Part shown: positions 23,885 through 34,252 of the stretch, one piece after another
Layout: each line of letters opens with the position of its first letter
Numbering within the stretch: the first letter of the stretch is position 1
NCBI RefSeq assembly: GCF_030549615.1
Contig: NZ_CP130832.1
Coordinates: forward strand, 4,538,001 to 4,602,000
Source of the DNA: Stenotrophomonas sp. 610A2
GTDB lineage: Bacteria > Pseudomonadota > Gammaproteobacteria > Xanthomonadales > Xanthomonadaceae
Reading direction: 5' to 3'
Length of the DNA: 64,000 bases
Notes under the pieces: generated by a model
What the model saw: only the letters and a program-made list of their open reading frames with translations
Database searches by the model: none
What the model was told of the DNA's origin: nothing
Position numbers and translations under genes: made by a program

Positions 23885-24784
23885 ATGGATCGTATCGAGC
23901 TCTACCGCGTGTTCGTGCGGGTGGTGGACTGCGCCGGCTTCACCCGCGCCGCCGATCAGCTCAACCTGCCGCGCTCCACCGTGTCCGAAGCGGTACGCAC
24001 GCTGGAACAGCGGTTGGGCACGCGGTTGCTCCACCGCACCACCCGCCAGGTAACGCCCACGCAGGATGGAATGCTGTTCCATGCCCGCTGCCAGCAGTTG
24101 ATCGCCGACGTGGACGAAGCAGAGCAGTTGTTCCGGCAATCACCGCAGGCACTGAGTGGGCGGATCAAGGTAGATGTGCCCGGGCGCATCGGTCGCCTGA
24201 TCATTGCTCCGGCGTTGCCTGGCTTCCTGCAGGCCTATCCACAGATCGATATTGAGCTTGGCATGACCGACCGCAGCGTCGACCTGATCGAGGACGGCGT
24301 GGATTGCGCGTTGCGGGTAGGTCCATTGCAGGACTCGCGACTGGTGGCGCGCAGCATGGGCCAGCTGCCGCTGATCAACGTGGCCAGCCCTGCGTATGTG
24401 GAGCGGCATGGACTTCCCACGCATCCTTCGCAGTTGGTTGCGCACTGGGGCGTGCTGTATGCCTCGCCCGGCAACGGCCGGGTCGAGGCCTGGGAATGGC
24501 GTGAGAACGGCGTACTGCGCAGCCAGCCACTTGCGGGACGTGTCACCGTCAACAGTGCCGAGGCCTATATCGCCTGCTGTGTTGCAGGCTTGGGGCTGAT
24601 CCAGATTCCCGTCTATGACGTACGTGCCGAGCTGGCGGTTGGCAGCCTGCTGGAAGTGATGCCCGCGTATCGCGCAGATCCAATGCCGATGCATCTGCTG
24701 TTTCCGCACCGCCGCCATCCTTCGCAACGGCTGCGGGTGTTCGTGGATTGGTTGCAGCAGGTGTTGCTGGAGGTGGTTGGATGA
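23885..24784 (+). CDS. LysR-family transcriptional regulator
   Basis: A 299-residue regulator with the LysR winged helix at residues 1-60 (MDRIELYRVFVRVVDCAGFTRAADQLN, then LPRSTVSEAVRTLEQRLG) and a periplasmic-binding-like effector domain. VDCALRVGPLQDSRLVARSMG at about 140-160 is typical of the CrgA/YhaJ-like group. The ATG at 23885 starts the conserved helix. The divergent SDR gene is its likely target. The coinducer is unknown. Confidence 0.9.
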   Translation: MDRIELYRVFVRVVDCAGFTRAADQLNLPRSTVSEAVRTLEQRLGTRLLHRTTRQVTPTQDGMLFHARCQQLIADVDEAEQLFRQSPQALSGRIKVDVPGRIGRLIIAPALPGFLQAYPQIDIELGMTDRSVDLIEDGVDCALRVGPLQDSRLVARSMGQLPLINVASPAYVERHGLPTHPSQLVAHWGVLYASPGNGRVEAWEWRENGVLRSQPLAGRVTVNSAEAYIACCVAGLGLIQIPVYDVRAELAVGSLLEVMPAYRADPMPMHLLFPHRRHPSQRLRVFVDWLQQVLLEVVG

Positions 24785-24825
24785 TTGGATGGTTTGCCTG
24801 CTCGCAGGCAAATCAAAAGCGTACA

Positions 24826-24919
24826 CCTCCCCAGCCCTCCCCTTGGCCTATGGCCAAAGGGAGGGGGCGCACTCCCTCCCTTTCGCGCAGCGAAGGGGAG
24901 GGCTGGGGAGGGGTCGCCC
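24826..24919. repeat. Palindromic intergenic repeat (CCCTCCCCTT type)
   Basis: Two nested hairpins built on CTCCCTTTGGC / GCCAAAGGGAG and CTCCCTTTCGC / GCGAAGGGGAG motifs, enclosed by CTCCCCAGCCCTCCCC and its complement. The same family occurs at about 36100-36150, 58802-58898 and 62436-62742. Confidence 0.7.
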
Positions 24920-25080
24920 TTCGCAGAAAGTCACAAAAATGTTGGCTCTTCCATGCCTAAAGTCACTACCGCTGCAAACACCTGCCCGCAAGAATCGAAC
25001 AGTTCGCAGAACACCGCGAAGCCACCGTCGTTTGTTGCCGTAGCGCCCGCCTTGCGGGCCTTGCCCCGTGGAGAGCAGCC

Positions 25081-26715
25081 TTGCAGAGACGTGACTTCCT
25101 AGCCCTGACCGGGCTTACCGCTGGCGGCCTGATGGTGCCGTCCCTGTTTGGCAAGGCCATCGCCGCCGAACAACTGCTGACAGTGCTCGATCCGGCCCTG
25201 AAGAAGCGCCTGGCCGACGACGCGCTCAATGCCGCACGCGCCGCCGGCGCCACTTACTGCGATGTGCGCATTGGCCGCTACCTGCGCCAGTTCGTGATCA
25301 CCCGCGAGGACAAGGTCCAGAACGTGGTGAATACCGAGTCCACCGGTACCGGCATCCGCGTCATCGTCAATGGTGCCTGGGGCTTTGCCGCCACCAATGA
25401 CCTCAGCCCGGCCGGTGTGGTCAAGGCCGCGCAGCAGGCCGCCGCCATTGCCAAGGCCAATGCCAAGGTGCAGACCGCGCCGGTGCAGTTCGCCAAGGCA
25501 CCGGGTTACGGCGAGGTCAGCTGGCGCACGCCGATCAAGAAGAACGCGATGGAAGTGCCGATCAAGGACAAGGCCGATCTGCTGCTGGGCGTGAATGCCG
25601 CCGCCATCGGCGCCGGCGCCAGCTTCGTCAATTCGATGCTGTTCCTGGTCAACGAACAGAAGTACTTCGCTTCCACCGACGGCTCCTACATCGACCAGGA
25701 CGTGCACCGCATCTGGGCACCGATGACGGTCACCGCCATCGACAAGGCCAGCGGCAAGTTCCGCACCCGCGCCGGTCTGTCCTCGCCGATGGGCCTGGGC
25801 TACGAATACCTGGATGGCGACGCCTCCGGCAAGACCGTGCTGCCCAATGGCGTCACCGTCTACGGCCAGTCCTATGACATGCGCGAAGACGCCATCGCCG
25901 CCGCCAAGCAGACCCAGGAAAAGCTCAAGGCACCGTCGGTCAAGCCGGGCAAGTACGATCTGGTCCTGGACCCGTCGCACACCTGGCTGACCATCCACGA
26001 AGCCGTCGGCCATCCGCTGGAACTGGACCGCGTGCTCGGCTACGAAGCCAACTACGCCGGCACCAGCTTCGCCACCCTGGACAAGCGCGAGCAGCGCTTC
26101 CAGTACGGCAGCGACAAGGTCAACATCTTCGCCGACAAGGTGCAGCCGGGCTCACTGGGCGCCGTTGCCTACGACGATGAAGGCGTGAAGACCAAGCGCT
26201 GGCCGCTGATCAGCGACGGCAAGCTGGTCGACTACCAGACCATCCGTGACCAGGCGCATATCCTCGGCAAGACCGAGTCCGATGGCTGCTGCTACGCCGA
26301 CTCCTGGTCCAGCGTGCAGTTCCAGCGCATGGCCAATGTGTCGCTGGCGCCGGGCAAGACCCCGCTGTCGGTGGCTGACATGATCAAGAACGTCGAGAAC
26401 GGCATCTACATCATCGGTGACGGTTCGTTCTCCATCGACCAGCAGCGTTACAACGCGCAGTTCGGCGGCCAGCTGTTCTATGAAATCAAGAACGGCCAGA
26501 TCACCCGCATGCTCGAGGACGTGGCCTACCAGATCCGCACCCCGGAATTCTGGAACGCCTGCAGCGCCATCGCCGACGAACGCGACTACCGCCTGGGCGG
26601 TTCGTTCTTCGACGGCAAGGGCCAGCCAGGCCAGGTCTCGGCCGTGTCGCACGGCTCGTCCACCGCCCGTTTCGACGGCATCAACGTCATCAATACCGCG
26701 CGCAGCCTCGGCTGA
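25081..26715 (+). CDS. TldD-like metallopeptidase with Tat signal (paralogue 2)
   Basis: A 544-residue paralogue of the protein at 21202-22842, matching it along its length. The start is the TTG at 25081, with GGAG about 8 bases upstream. It gives a Tat signal (MQRRDFLALTGLTAGGLMVP). The zinc motif is HEAVGH (about residue 306), closer to the TldD consensus than HENVGH in paralogue 1. The downstream PmbA-like gene starts 21 bases after the stop, so the two are probably cotranscribed and work as a TldD/PmbA-type pair. An exported TldD paired with a PmbA that has no visible signal peptide is odd, because the two would sit in different compartments unless the partner is carried along. Confidence 0.9.
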   Translation: MQRRDFLALTGLTAGGLMVPSLFGKAIAAEQLLTVLDPALKKRLADDALNAARAAGATYCDVRIGRYLRQFVITREDKVQNVVNTESTGTGIRVIVNGAWGFAATNDLSPAGVVKAAQQAAAIAKANAKVQTAPVQFAKAPGYGEVSWRTPIKKNAMEVPIKDKADLLLGVNAAAIGAGASFVNSMLFLVNEQKYFASTDGSYIDQDVHRIWAPMTVTAIDKASGKFRTRAGLSSPMGLGYEYLDGDASGKTVLPNGVTVYGQSYDMREDAIAAAKQTQEKLKAPSVKPGKYDLVLDPSHTWLTIHEAVGHPLELDRVLGYEANYAGTSFATLDKREQRFQYGSDKVNIFADKVQPGSLGAVAYDDEGVKTKRWPLISDGKLVDYQTIRDQAHILGKTESDGCCYADSWSSVQFQRMANVSLAPGKTPLSVADMIKNVENGIYIIGDGSFSIDQQRYNAQFGGQLFYEIKNGQITRMLEDVAYQIRTPEFWNACSAIADERDYRLGGSFFDGKGQPGQVSAVSHGSSTARFDGINVINTARSLG

Positions 26716-26736
26716 TCGTCAAGGAGCTTCTGAACC

Positions 26737-28071
26737 ATGAGCATCTTCACCGAACAGGAAGCCAAGGCCATCCTGGACAAGGTCATCGCGCTGTCCAAGG
26801 CCGATGAATGCACCGCCACGCTGGCCGGCTCGGTCGACGGCAACATCCGTTTCGCGCTGAACAACGTCTCCACCAGCGGCATCGTCAGCAACGCCGAACT
26901 GGCCGTGCAGGTCGCCTTCGGCAAGCGTGTTGGCACCGCCTCGATCAACGAGTTCGACGACGCTTCACTGGAGCGCGTGGTACGCCGTGCCGAAGACCTG
27001 GCCAAGCTGGCGCCGGAGAATCCGGAATTCATGCCGGCCATCGGCAAACAGCAGTACCGCTCGACCCCGACCTTCAGCGAATCAACCGCGGCAATCACCC
27101 CGGACTTCCGCGCACAGGTGGCAGCAGACTCCATCGCGCCCTGCCGTGGCCACGGCCTGATCGCTGCCGGCTTCCTGGAGGACGGCAACGGATTCGTTGC
27201 CATCGCCAACAGCAACGGCAACTTCGGTTACCAGAAGACCACCAACTTCAACTACACCTGCACCGTGCGTACCGAAGACGGTCGCGGCTCGGGCTGGGTG
27301 GGCCGCAACCTCGCCAACGCCGCCGACTTCAAGGCCGACCAGGACATCGAGATCGCCAAGCGCAAGGCCACCGAATCGGCCGAAGCCAAGGCACTGGAGC
27401 CGGGCAAGTACACGGTGATCCTGGAGCCGGCGGCCGCCGCTGGCCTGATCAGCTTCATGATGAATTTCTTCAGTGCACGCTCGGCCGATGAAGGCCGCAG
27501 CTTCCTGTCCAAGAAGGGCGGCGGCAACAAGTTGGGCGAGCAGGTCTACGACAGCAAGGTCAACCTGTTCGCCGATCCGTGGCATCCGGATGCAGCGGTG
27601 CTGCCATGGGACGGCGAAGGCATGCCGCGCGAGCGCATCGCCATCATCGAGGACGGCAAGGTCGCCAACCTGGATTACTCGCGCTACTGGGCACAGAAGC
27701 AGGGCAAGACCGCCAAGGCCAGCGCCGGCAACCTGCTGATGAGCGGCGGCACCAAGTCGATCGCCGAGCTGGTGCGTGGCACCGAAAAGGGCATCCTGGT
27801 CACCCGCACCTGGTACATCCGCATGGTCGACCCGCAGACCGTGCTGCTGACCGGCCTGACCCGTGACGGCACCTTCTACATCGAGAACGGCCAGATCAAG
27901 CATCCGGTGAAGAACTTCCGCTTCAACGAATCGCCGGTGATCATGCTCAACAACATCGACGAGCTGGGCAAGCCGGTGCGCGTGGCCGGTGACGAGTCCA
28001 GCTTCGTGATGATGATCCCGCCGATGAAGCTGCGTGACTTTACGTTCACGTCGCTGTCGGATGCGGTGTAA
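26737..28071 (+). CDS. PmbA/TldE-like metallopeptidase homologue
   Basis: A 444-residue TldD/PmbA-superfamily protein with no signal peptide. It lacks the HExxxH zinc motif, as PmbA/TldE subunits do. Segments such as GKYTVILEPAAAAGLISFMM (about 225-245), RSFLSKKGGGNKLGEQVYD and RTWYIRMVDPQTVLLTGLTRDGTFYIENG fit the PmbA group. The ATG at 26737 has AAGGAG 10 bases upstream. It should form a complex with the TldD-like product encoded just upstream. A 13-base tandem repeat begins right after the stop. Confidence 0.9.
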   Translation: MSIFTEQEAKAILDKVIALSKADECTATLAGSVDGNIRFALNNVSTSGIVSNAELAVQVAFGKRVGTASINEFDDASLERVVRRAEDLAKLAPENPEFMPAIGKQQYRSTPTFSESTAAITPDFRAQVAADSIAPCRGHGLIAAGFLEDGNGFVAIANSNGNFGYQKTTNFNYTCTVRTEDGRGSGWVGRNLANAADFKADQDIEIAKRKATESAEAKALEPGKYTVILEPAAAAGLISFMMNFFSARSADEGRSFLSKKGGGNKLGEQVYDSKVNLFADPWHPDAAVLPWDGEGMPRERIAIIEDGKVANLDYSRYWAQKQGKTAKASAGNLLMSGGTKSIAELVRGTEKGILVTRTWYIRMVDPQTVLLTGLTRDGTFYIENGQIKHPVKNFRFNESPVIMLNNIDELGKPVRVAGDESSFVMMIPPMKLRDFTFTSLSDAV

Positions 28072-28072
28072 G

Positions 28073-28162
28073 GGCTTTTAGCTCTGGCTTTTAGCTCTGG
28101 CTTTTAGCTCTGGCTTTTAGCTCTGGCTTTTGGCTCTGGCTTTTGGCTTTTGGCTTTAGCAG
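28073..28162. repeat. 13-bp tandem repeat (GGCTTTTAGCTCT)
   Basis: Four exact copies of the 13-base unit GGCTTTTAGCTCT (28073-28124) are followed by a G variant (28125-28137) and decaying GGCTTTT units. It starts two bases after the PmbA stop codon. Copy number is likely to vary between strains by slippage. Confidence 0.9.
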
Positions 28163-28179
28163 TTGCACTTGCTCCATCC

Positions 28180-28303
28180 CTTCTCCCGCCTGCGGGAGAA
28201 GGTGCCCCGAAGGGGCGGATGAGGGGAAGCTCTTGCTCCACGTGCTTTAGGAGCACCCTCACCCCAACCCCTCTCCCGCACGCGGGAGAGGGGCTTTCAG
28301 CAT
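28180..28303. repeat. Palindromic intergenic repeats
   Basis: Three hairpins of the CCTTCTCCCGC / GCGGGAGAAGG, GCCCCGAAGGGGC and CCCCTCTCCCG / CGGGAGAGGGG types fill the space before the DUF4159 gene. They may separate the TldD/PmbA transcript from the MoxR operon. Confidence 0.65.
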
Positions 28304-28319
28304 CCTGAGATTTTCGCCT

Positions 28320-29036
28320 TTGTCCTCACCCCGTCTGACGCGAGCGCAATTCCTTCACCTGCTGCTGGGCGGCGCGGTGAGCGCCGCCTTGCCGGGTATC
28401 GCGCGGGCGCAGGCCAGCCGCTACGACTTCTGGTTCACCCGCCTGCGCTACGACTCCGGCGACTGGGACGTGGACGCGCGCATGCCGTCCAACCTGATCA
28501 CCTCGCTGGTCGATTACACAACGCTGCGCGTGGACCCCAAGGAACACGTTATCGCGCTGTCCGACCCGAAGATGCTGGCCGCACCGTTCTGCTACCTGGC
28601 CGGCCACAAGCTGGTCGAGTTCAATCCGGAAGAACGCCGCAACTTCGAACGCTATGTGCGCAACGGTGGCTTTGTCTTCGTCGATGACTGCAACCACGAC
28701 ATCGACGGCCTGTTCGCCACCTCCTTCGAAGCACAGATGCGCAGCATCTTCGGCGCAAACGCAATGAAGAAACTGCCCAACACCCATGCGATCTACAACA
28801 GCTTCTTCAAGTTCCCCGAGGGCCCACCGGCCACCGGCTTCGAACTCAACGGCTGGGGTGATGACCTGGTCCACGACTACCTCAAGGGCATCGAGATCGA
28901 TGGCCGGCTGGGCGTGCTCTACAGCAACAAGGACTACGGCTGCGAATGGGACTACGACTGGCGCAACAAACGCTTCCTGGCCGAAGACAACACCAAATTC
29001 GGCGTGAACATCGTGATGTACGCACTGACGCACTGA
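28320..29036 (+). CDS. DUF4159 family protein, probably Tat-exported
   Basis: A 238-residue protein of the DUF4159 family. Segments such as WDVDARMPSNLITSLVDYTT, VRNGGFVFVDDCNHD and YSNKDYGCEWDYDWRNKRFL (about 200-220) match the family, which is often encoded beside MoxR and DUF58 genes, as here. The TTG at 28320 gives a signal sequence starting MSSPRLTRAQFLHLLLGGAV, which looks like a Tat or Sec leader ending at GIARAQA. No strong ribosome binding site is visible. The MoxR gene starts 16 bases after its stop, so it heads the operon. Its biochemical role is unknown. Confidence 0.82.
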   Translation: MSSPRLTRAQFLHLLLGGAVSAALPGIARAQASRYDFWFTRLRYDSGDWDVDARMPSNLITSLVDYTTLRVDPKEHVIALSDPKMLAAPFCYLAGHKLVEFNPEERRNFERYVRNGGFVFVDDCNHDIDGLFATSFEAQMRSIFGANAMKKLPNTHAIYNSFFKFPEGPPATGFELNGWGDDLVHDYLKGIEIDGRLGVLYSNKDYGCEWDYDWRNKRFLAEDNTKFGVNIVMYALTH

Positions 29037-29052
29037 CCCCACAGGTGACCGC

Positions 29053-30036
<984 letters not shown>

Positions 30037-30051
30037 TACGAACGCTGACGC

Positions 30052-30954
30052 ATGGCCGCCGCCGCGCCACCGCTGATCCCCGCCGATGTGCGCAGTCGCC
30101 TGCGCAGCCTGCGGCTGTGGCCGCAGCGGGCCAGCGGCAGCCGTGGCATCGGCGCGCATGCCAGCCGCAGCCGTGGTGCCGGTTTGGAATTCGCGCAATA
30201 CCGCGCCTACGAGCCGGGCGATGAGCTGCGGCAGATCGACTGGAAGCTTTATGCGCGCTCGGACCGCTTCTTCGTGCGCGAGTCCGAGCGCGAAAGTCCG
30301 ATCACCGTCTGGCTGCTGCTCGATGCCAGCGCCTCAATGGCACAGGCCGATCAGGCACGGCCCGACTGGCAGCGCCTGGACGCGGCCAAGGCATTGGTCG
30401 CCTGCCTTGTCGAGCTGGCGATGCAGCAGGGTGATGCCTTCGGCCTGATCGCACTTGGTGGTGATGCCGTGCAGTTGCTGCCGGCCGGCAACGGCCTGCG
30501 CCAGCGTGATCGGCTGCACCTGCAGCTGCATGGGTTGAAGGCTGCAGGACAATGGCCACCACAGCAGAAGCTGTCGCCCTTATGGGAGCGCATCGCCAGC
30601 AATGATCTGGTGGTGATGATCGGCGATGGCTTTGATGCCGCAGGTGTTGAACTGGCCGAGCGCCTGGCCAAGGCCGGCCGCGACGTCACCCATCTGCAGC
30701 TTCTGACGGTGGAAGAGCGTGATTTTCCGTTCCGCGATGGCCATCGTTTTCGTGATCCGGAAACCGGCGATGAGCTGCTGAGCGATGGCGCAACGGTGCG
30801 CGCCGAATACCTCGCCCGTTTCAAGGAAGCACAGCACATGCTGGACGCACGGCTGCAGGCCGCCGGCATCCGCCATGACACCGCCTATCTCGATGAAGCC
30901 ATCGACGCGCCGTTGCAGCGCCTGTTCGGGCGCCGTGCCGGGAGCGGTGCATGA
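30052..30954 (+). CDS. DUF58 domain protein (von Willebrand A-like)
   Basis: A 300-residue soluble DUF58 protein with the family core YEPGDELRQIDWKLYARSDRFFVRE at about 52-76. A metal-binding LLLDASASM follows at about 88-96, equivalent to the DxSxS motif of von Willebrand A domains. It is the usual partner of the MoxR ATPase encoded just upstream. Its last codons overlap the next gene by ATGA (30951-30954), so translation is coupled. Confidence 0.93.
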   Translation: MAAAAPPLIPADVRSRLRSLRLWPQRASGSRGIGAHASRSRGAGLEFAQYRAYEPGDELRQIDWKLYARSDRFFVRESERESPITVWLLLDASASMAQADQARPDWQRLDAAKALVACLVELAMQQGDAFGLIALGGDAVQLLPAGNGLRQRDRLHLQLHGLKAAGQWPPQQKLSPLWERIASNDLVVMIGDGFDAAGVELAERLAKAGRDVTHLQLLTVEERDFPFRDGHRFRDPETGDELLSDGATVRAEYLARFKEAQHMLDARLQAAGIRHDTAYLDEAIDAPLQRLFGRRAGSGA

Positions 30955-32099
30955 GCCTGCTGTGGTTGTTCCCAGCTGGCTTCCTTGCATTGGCAGCACT
31001 GTTGCTGCCGCTGCTGATCCACCTCGCCCGCCGCAGCGAGCAACGCATCATCGATTTCGCCGCGCTGCGCTGGCTATCAGCCAGGCCGCGTCCGCGCCGC
31101 CGCATCCGCTTCGACGAATGGCCGCTTCTGGTACTGCGCTTGCTGCTGCTGGCCTTGCTCGCCGTCCTGTTGGCACGGCCAGCACTGACGGGGGTGCCTG
31201 ATACCCAGCCGCGCGTCGCGGTGTTACCCGGTGTTGATCTTGCCGCCGCCCAACGCGCCGTGGGTAATGCCGATGCACAGTGGCTATGGTTGGCGTCGGG
31301 CTTCCCGAAAATCGACAAGACCGCAGCGCCGCAAGGTCCACAGCCAGTATCCAGCCTGTTGCGTGAGCTGGACGCATCGCTACCTGCCGATGCCACGCTC
31401 ACCGTGGTTGTCCCGTCGATAGTCGATGGGCTGGACCCACAACGGCCACAGCTCTCGCGTGTGGTGCGCTGGCAGGTACTTGAGCAGAGCGCAGCTGCCA
31501 ACAAACCAGCCGTCATTGCCGCGCCGGAACTGCAGATCCGCCACGACGAAGTTGGCAAGCAAGGCTTGCGCTATCTCAATGCGGTCGCCAGCGCGTGGCG
31601 TGGACCAAAGCCAGAGACGGCAGACGACACCGTCGCATTCGGAAATGACGACAAGCTGCGCGTCTGGCTGTCGGCCAAGCCACTACCCGCCGATACCGGC
31701 ACATGGCTGCAGCGCGGCGGCCGCCTGCTGGTGGATGCACGCACACCGGTGCCCACCGACGCACAGCGCACACCACTATGGCGTGATGCCAACGGTGTGC
31801 TGGTAATCGAACAGATTGGCACGGCGCAAGGCCAGTGGCTGCGTTTCGCAACACCATTGCAGCCGGCAAGCTTGCCGACGCTGCTTGACGCGAATTTCCC
31901 GAACGACCTGCGCGGTGTGCTGCAGGCTGCGCCGACGCCACGGCGCGCGCTCGCAGCAACGATGCAACCGGAGACCGGCGCTGCCCCGTACCCTCAGCCC
32001 GCAACCGAGCTGAACCATTGGCTGCTGTTGGCGATTGCCCTGCTGTTCCTGCTTGAGCGCTGGCTGGCCAGCGCACCGCGTCGCCGGGGCCAGGCATGA
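30951..32099 (+). CDS. BatA-like membrane protein
   Basis: A 382-residue protein with a BatA/RadC-type N-terminal double-transmembrane region (LWLFPAGFLALAALLLPLLIHL, then a basic loop, then a second helix near residues 60-80). A periplasmic or cytosolic domain and a final transmembrane helix (WLLLAIALLFLLERWL near 355-372) complete it. The middle region lacks a clear MIDAS motif, so it is a BatA-like relative and not a canonical BatA. It overlaps both neighbours by ATGA, within the MoxR operon. Probable role: membrane assembly unit served by the MoxR/DUF58 pair. Confidence 0.8.
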   Translation: MSLLWLFPAGFLALAALLLPLLIHLARRSEQRIIDFAALRWLSARPRPRRRIRFDEWPLLVLRLLLLALLAVLLARPALTGVPDTQPRVAVLPGVDLAAAQRAVGNADAQWLWLASGFPKIDKTAAPQGPQPVSSLLRELDASLPADATLTVVVPSIVDGLDPQRPQLSRVVRWQVLEQSAAANKPAVIAAPELQIRHDEVGKQGLRYLNAVASAWRGPKPETADDTVAFGNDDKLRVWLSAKPLPADTGTWLQRGGRLLVDARTPVPTDAQRTPLWRDANGVLVIEQIGTAQGQWLRFATPLQPASLPTLLDANFPNDLRGVLQAAPTPRRALAATMQPETGAAPYPQPATELNHWLLLAIALLFLLERWLASAPRRRGQA

Positions 32100-34252
32100 G
32101 CGCGCCCTCTCTTCTGCGCGCTGCACGGCGACGCACGCTGCTGATTGCCTTGTCCGCCGGCCTGCCGCTGGCACTGGCTGTCGGCGTGCTGGCAACGCGC
32201 ATGTTCGGCTTCGACGCCGGTTACATCACCACCACGGCGGCCTTGCTGGTTGCTGTTGGCGTCGCGGTTTGGCGTGCACGCCGCCTGGATCCGCGCTGGC
32301 TGGTCGCGCGTCTGAACGATCACCCGCGTTTCGAGGACAGTGCTGACCTGCTGTTCGCCACCGCCCCCACGCTCAACCCGCTGCAGCAACGCCAGCGCCG
32401 CCATGTCGAACAGCGCCTGCAAAGCAATCCGCCGGACCTGCGTCCTGCCTGGCCCTGGCGGCGACTGTTGTTGTGCCTGTTGGCTGCCGCGCTGATCGCG
32501 GGTGCTGCGCTGCTGTGGCCGCGCGCTACAGCCACCGCTCCAGTTGTCGCTGGTGGAAGCGCCACCGAAACTGCCGCGACGGACTGCACACCTGCATTGC
32601 GCGGCAGCTGGCTGCAGATCACGCCCCCGGCCTACAGCGGCCAGGCAGCAACGGCCGGCGACAAGCTCGATGCACGCGCCCTGCAAGGCAGCCGTCTGCA
32701 ATGGCGCCTGCAGTTCGCACCACAGCCGCAGCAAGTGTGGCTGCAGTTCCACGACGGCCGCCGGGTAGCATTGCAGCGCGATGGCGATTACTGGCGCGCT
32801 AGCGAGGTGCTGCAGCGTGCAGGCCTGTACCGCATCCAGACCGAACCGGCGATGGCAGCTGCTGGACGCGCCTATCGCCTCGATGTGGTGGTGGACCGCC
32901 CGCCGCAGGTCAAGGTCATCGAGCCAGCGCAGACACTCAACCAGGCAGCGCCGCGTCAGCGCATGTGGCAGCTGCGCTTTGAAGCCAGTGACGACTTCGG
33001 CGTCAACAGCGCCGCGACGCTGGATATCACCACGGCAAAAGGCAGCGGCGAAAACATCAGCTTCCAGCAACGCCAACTGACGCTGAGTGGCAGCGGCCCG
33101 GCGACGGCGCGACGCTTTGCCTACAACGCTGACTTGGCTGCACTAGGCCTTGAGCCGGGTGACGAAGTAGTCGCCCGCCTGACCGTACGCGACAACCGCA
33201 GCCCGCAGCCGCAGGAAGCGCGCAGCGCCAGCCTGATCCTGCGCCTGCCCAGCGAACAACAGGTGCAGGCCAGCGATCTGGAAGGCGCGATCAAGAAGGT
33301 GATGCCGGCCTATTTCCGCAGCCAGCGGCAGATCATCATCGACGCCGAAGCCCTGCTCAAGCAACGCGGCAGCCTTGATGCCGATACCTTCATCAAGCGC
33401 TCCGATGCGATCGGCGTGGACCAACGCATCCTGCGCCTGCGCTATGGTCAGTTCCTCGGCGAAGAAGCCGAAGGTGGTGCGAAGGCACCGCCGACCGGCG
33501 ACCTGCCCACAGGTGACGCCGCAAGCAGCGAAGGGCATGCGGATCACGCCGATCATGCCGAAGATGATGGACACGGCCACGACCACGGCGGCACAGCTGA
33601 AAGCACACCGGTGTTCGGCAGCGCCACCGACGTGCTGTCCGAGTACGGACATACCCACGACCACGCCGAAGCCGCCACCCTGCTCGATCCGCAGACCCGC
33701 GCCATCCTCAAGTCCGCGCTCGACCAGATGTGGCAGTCCGAGGGCCACCTGCGCCAGGGCCATCCGGACCAGGCGCTGCCTTACGCTTACAAGGCGCTGG
33801 CCTTCATCAAGCAGGTACAGCAGGCCGAGCGCGTCTATCTGGCCCGCGTGGGCAGCGAGCTGCCGCCTATCGACATGGCGCGCCGCATGACCGGCAAGCG
33901 CGATGGGCTTGGCAATCGCAGCGTGCAACTGGCAGCGCGTCCTGCAGGTGATGCTGTCGTTGCGAGCGCATGGCATGCATTGGCATCCAGCGACGAGAGC
34001 GTCGATCTTGATGCCTTGTCGCGCTGGCTGGACGCAAACCCCAATGCCGTACCGGATGCACTGGACGTCGTTGCCGCGATAGACGCGCTTCGCCAGCAGC
34101 CCGATTGCCGCACATGCCGCAACGCACTGCGTGCACAACTGTGGCCGGCACTGCGACGTGCTGAGGGACCTCCCGCGCGCCGCGCTGCCGCGGACGCCAG
34201 CGGCCGCCGCTACCTTGAAGCACTCTCGGCACCGCAGGAGCCAGCACGATGA
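32096..34252 (+). CDS. Large membrane-anchored protein, DUF4175-like, with His-rich insert
   Basis: A 718-residue protein with two or three transmembrane helices in the first 155 residues (LLIALSAGLPLALAVGVLAT, TTAALLVAVGVAVW, LLLCLLAAALIAGAALLW). A long extramembrane region follows, similar in layout to DUF4175 proteins found in MoxR clusters. Residues about 478-530 form a His/Asp-rich segment (HADHADHAEDDGHGHDHGG, then GHTHDHAE) that looks like a metal-binding or flexible insertion. The C-terminal part is helical with no enzyme motif. It overlaps both neighbouring genes by ATGA. Function unknown, probably a structural partner in the MoxR-dependent complex. Confidence 0.75.
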   Translation: MSAPSLLRAARRRTLLIALSAGLPLALAVGVLATRMFGFDAGYITTTAALLVAVGVAVWRARRLDPRWLVARLNDHPRFEDSADLLFATAPTLNPLQQRQRRHVEQRLQSNPPDLRPAWPWRRLLLCLLAAALIAGAALLWPRATATAPVVAGGSATETAATDCTPALRGSWLQITPPAYSGQAATAGDKLDARALQGSRLQWRLQFAPQPQQVWLQFHDGRRVALQRDGDYWRASEVLQRAGLYRIQTEPAMAAAGRAYRLDVVVDRPPQVKVIEPAQTLNQAAPRQRMWQLRFEASDDFGVNSAATLDITTAKGSGENISFQQRQLTLSGSGPATARRFAYNADLAALGLEPGDEVVARLTVRDNRSPQPQEARSASLILRLPSEQQVQASDLEGAIKKVMPAYFRSQRQIIIDAEALLKQRGSLDADTFIKRSDAIGVDQRILRLRYGQFLGEEAEGGAKAPPTGDLPTGDAASSEGHADHADHAEDDGHGHDHGGTAESTPVFGSATDVLSEYGHTHDHAEAATLLDPQTRAILKSALDQMWQSEGHLRQGHPDQALPYAYKALAFIKQVQQAERVYLARVGSELPPIDMARRMTGKRDGLGNRSVQLAARPAGDAVVASAWHALASSDESVDLDALSRWLDANPNAVPDALDVVAAIDALRQQPDCRTCRNALRAQLWPALRRAEGPPARRAAADASGRRYLEALSAPQEPAR

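Noticed and set aside
24954-25102. A 49-codon ATG frame overlapping the start of the second TldD-like gene
   Set aside because: Low complexity, poor ribosome binding site, and it overlaps the Tat leader of a clear gene in another frame.
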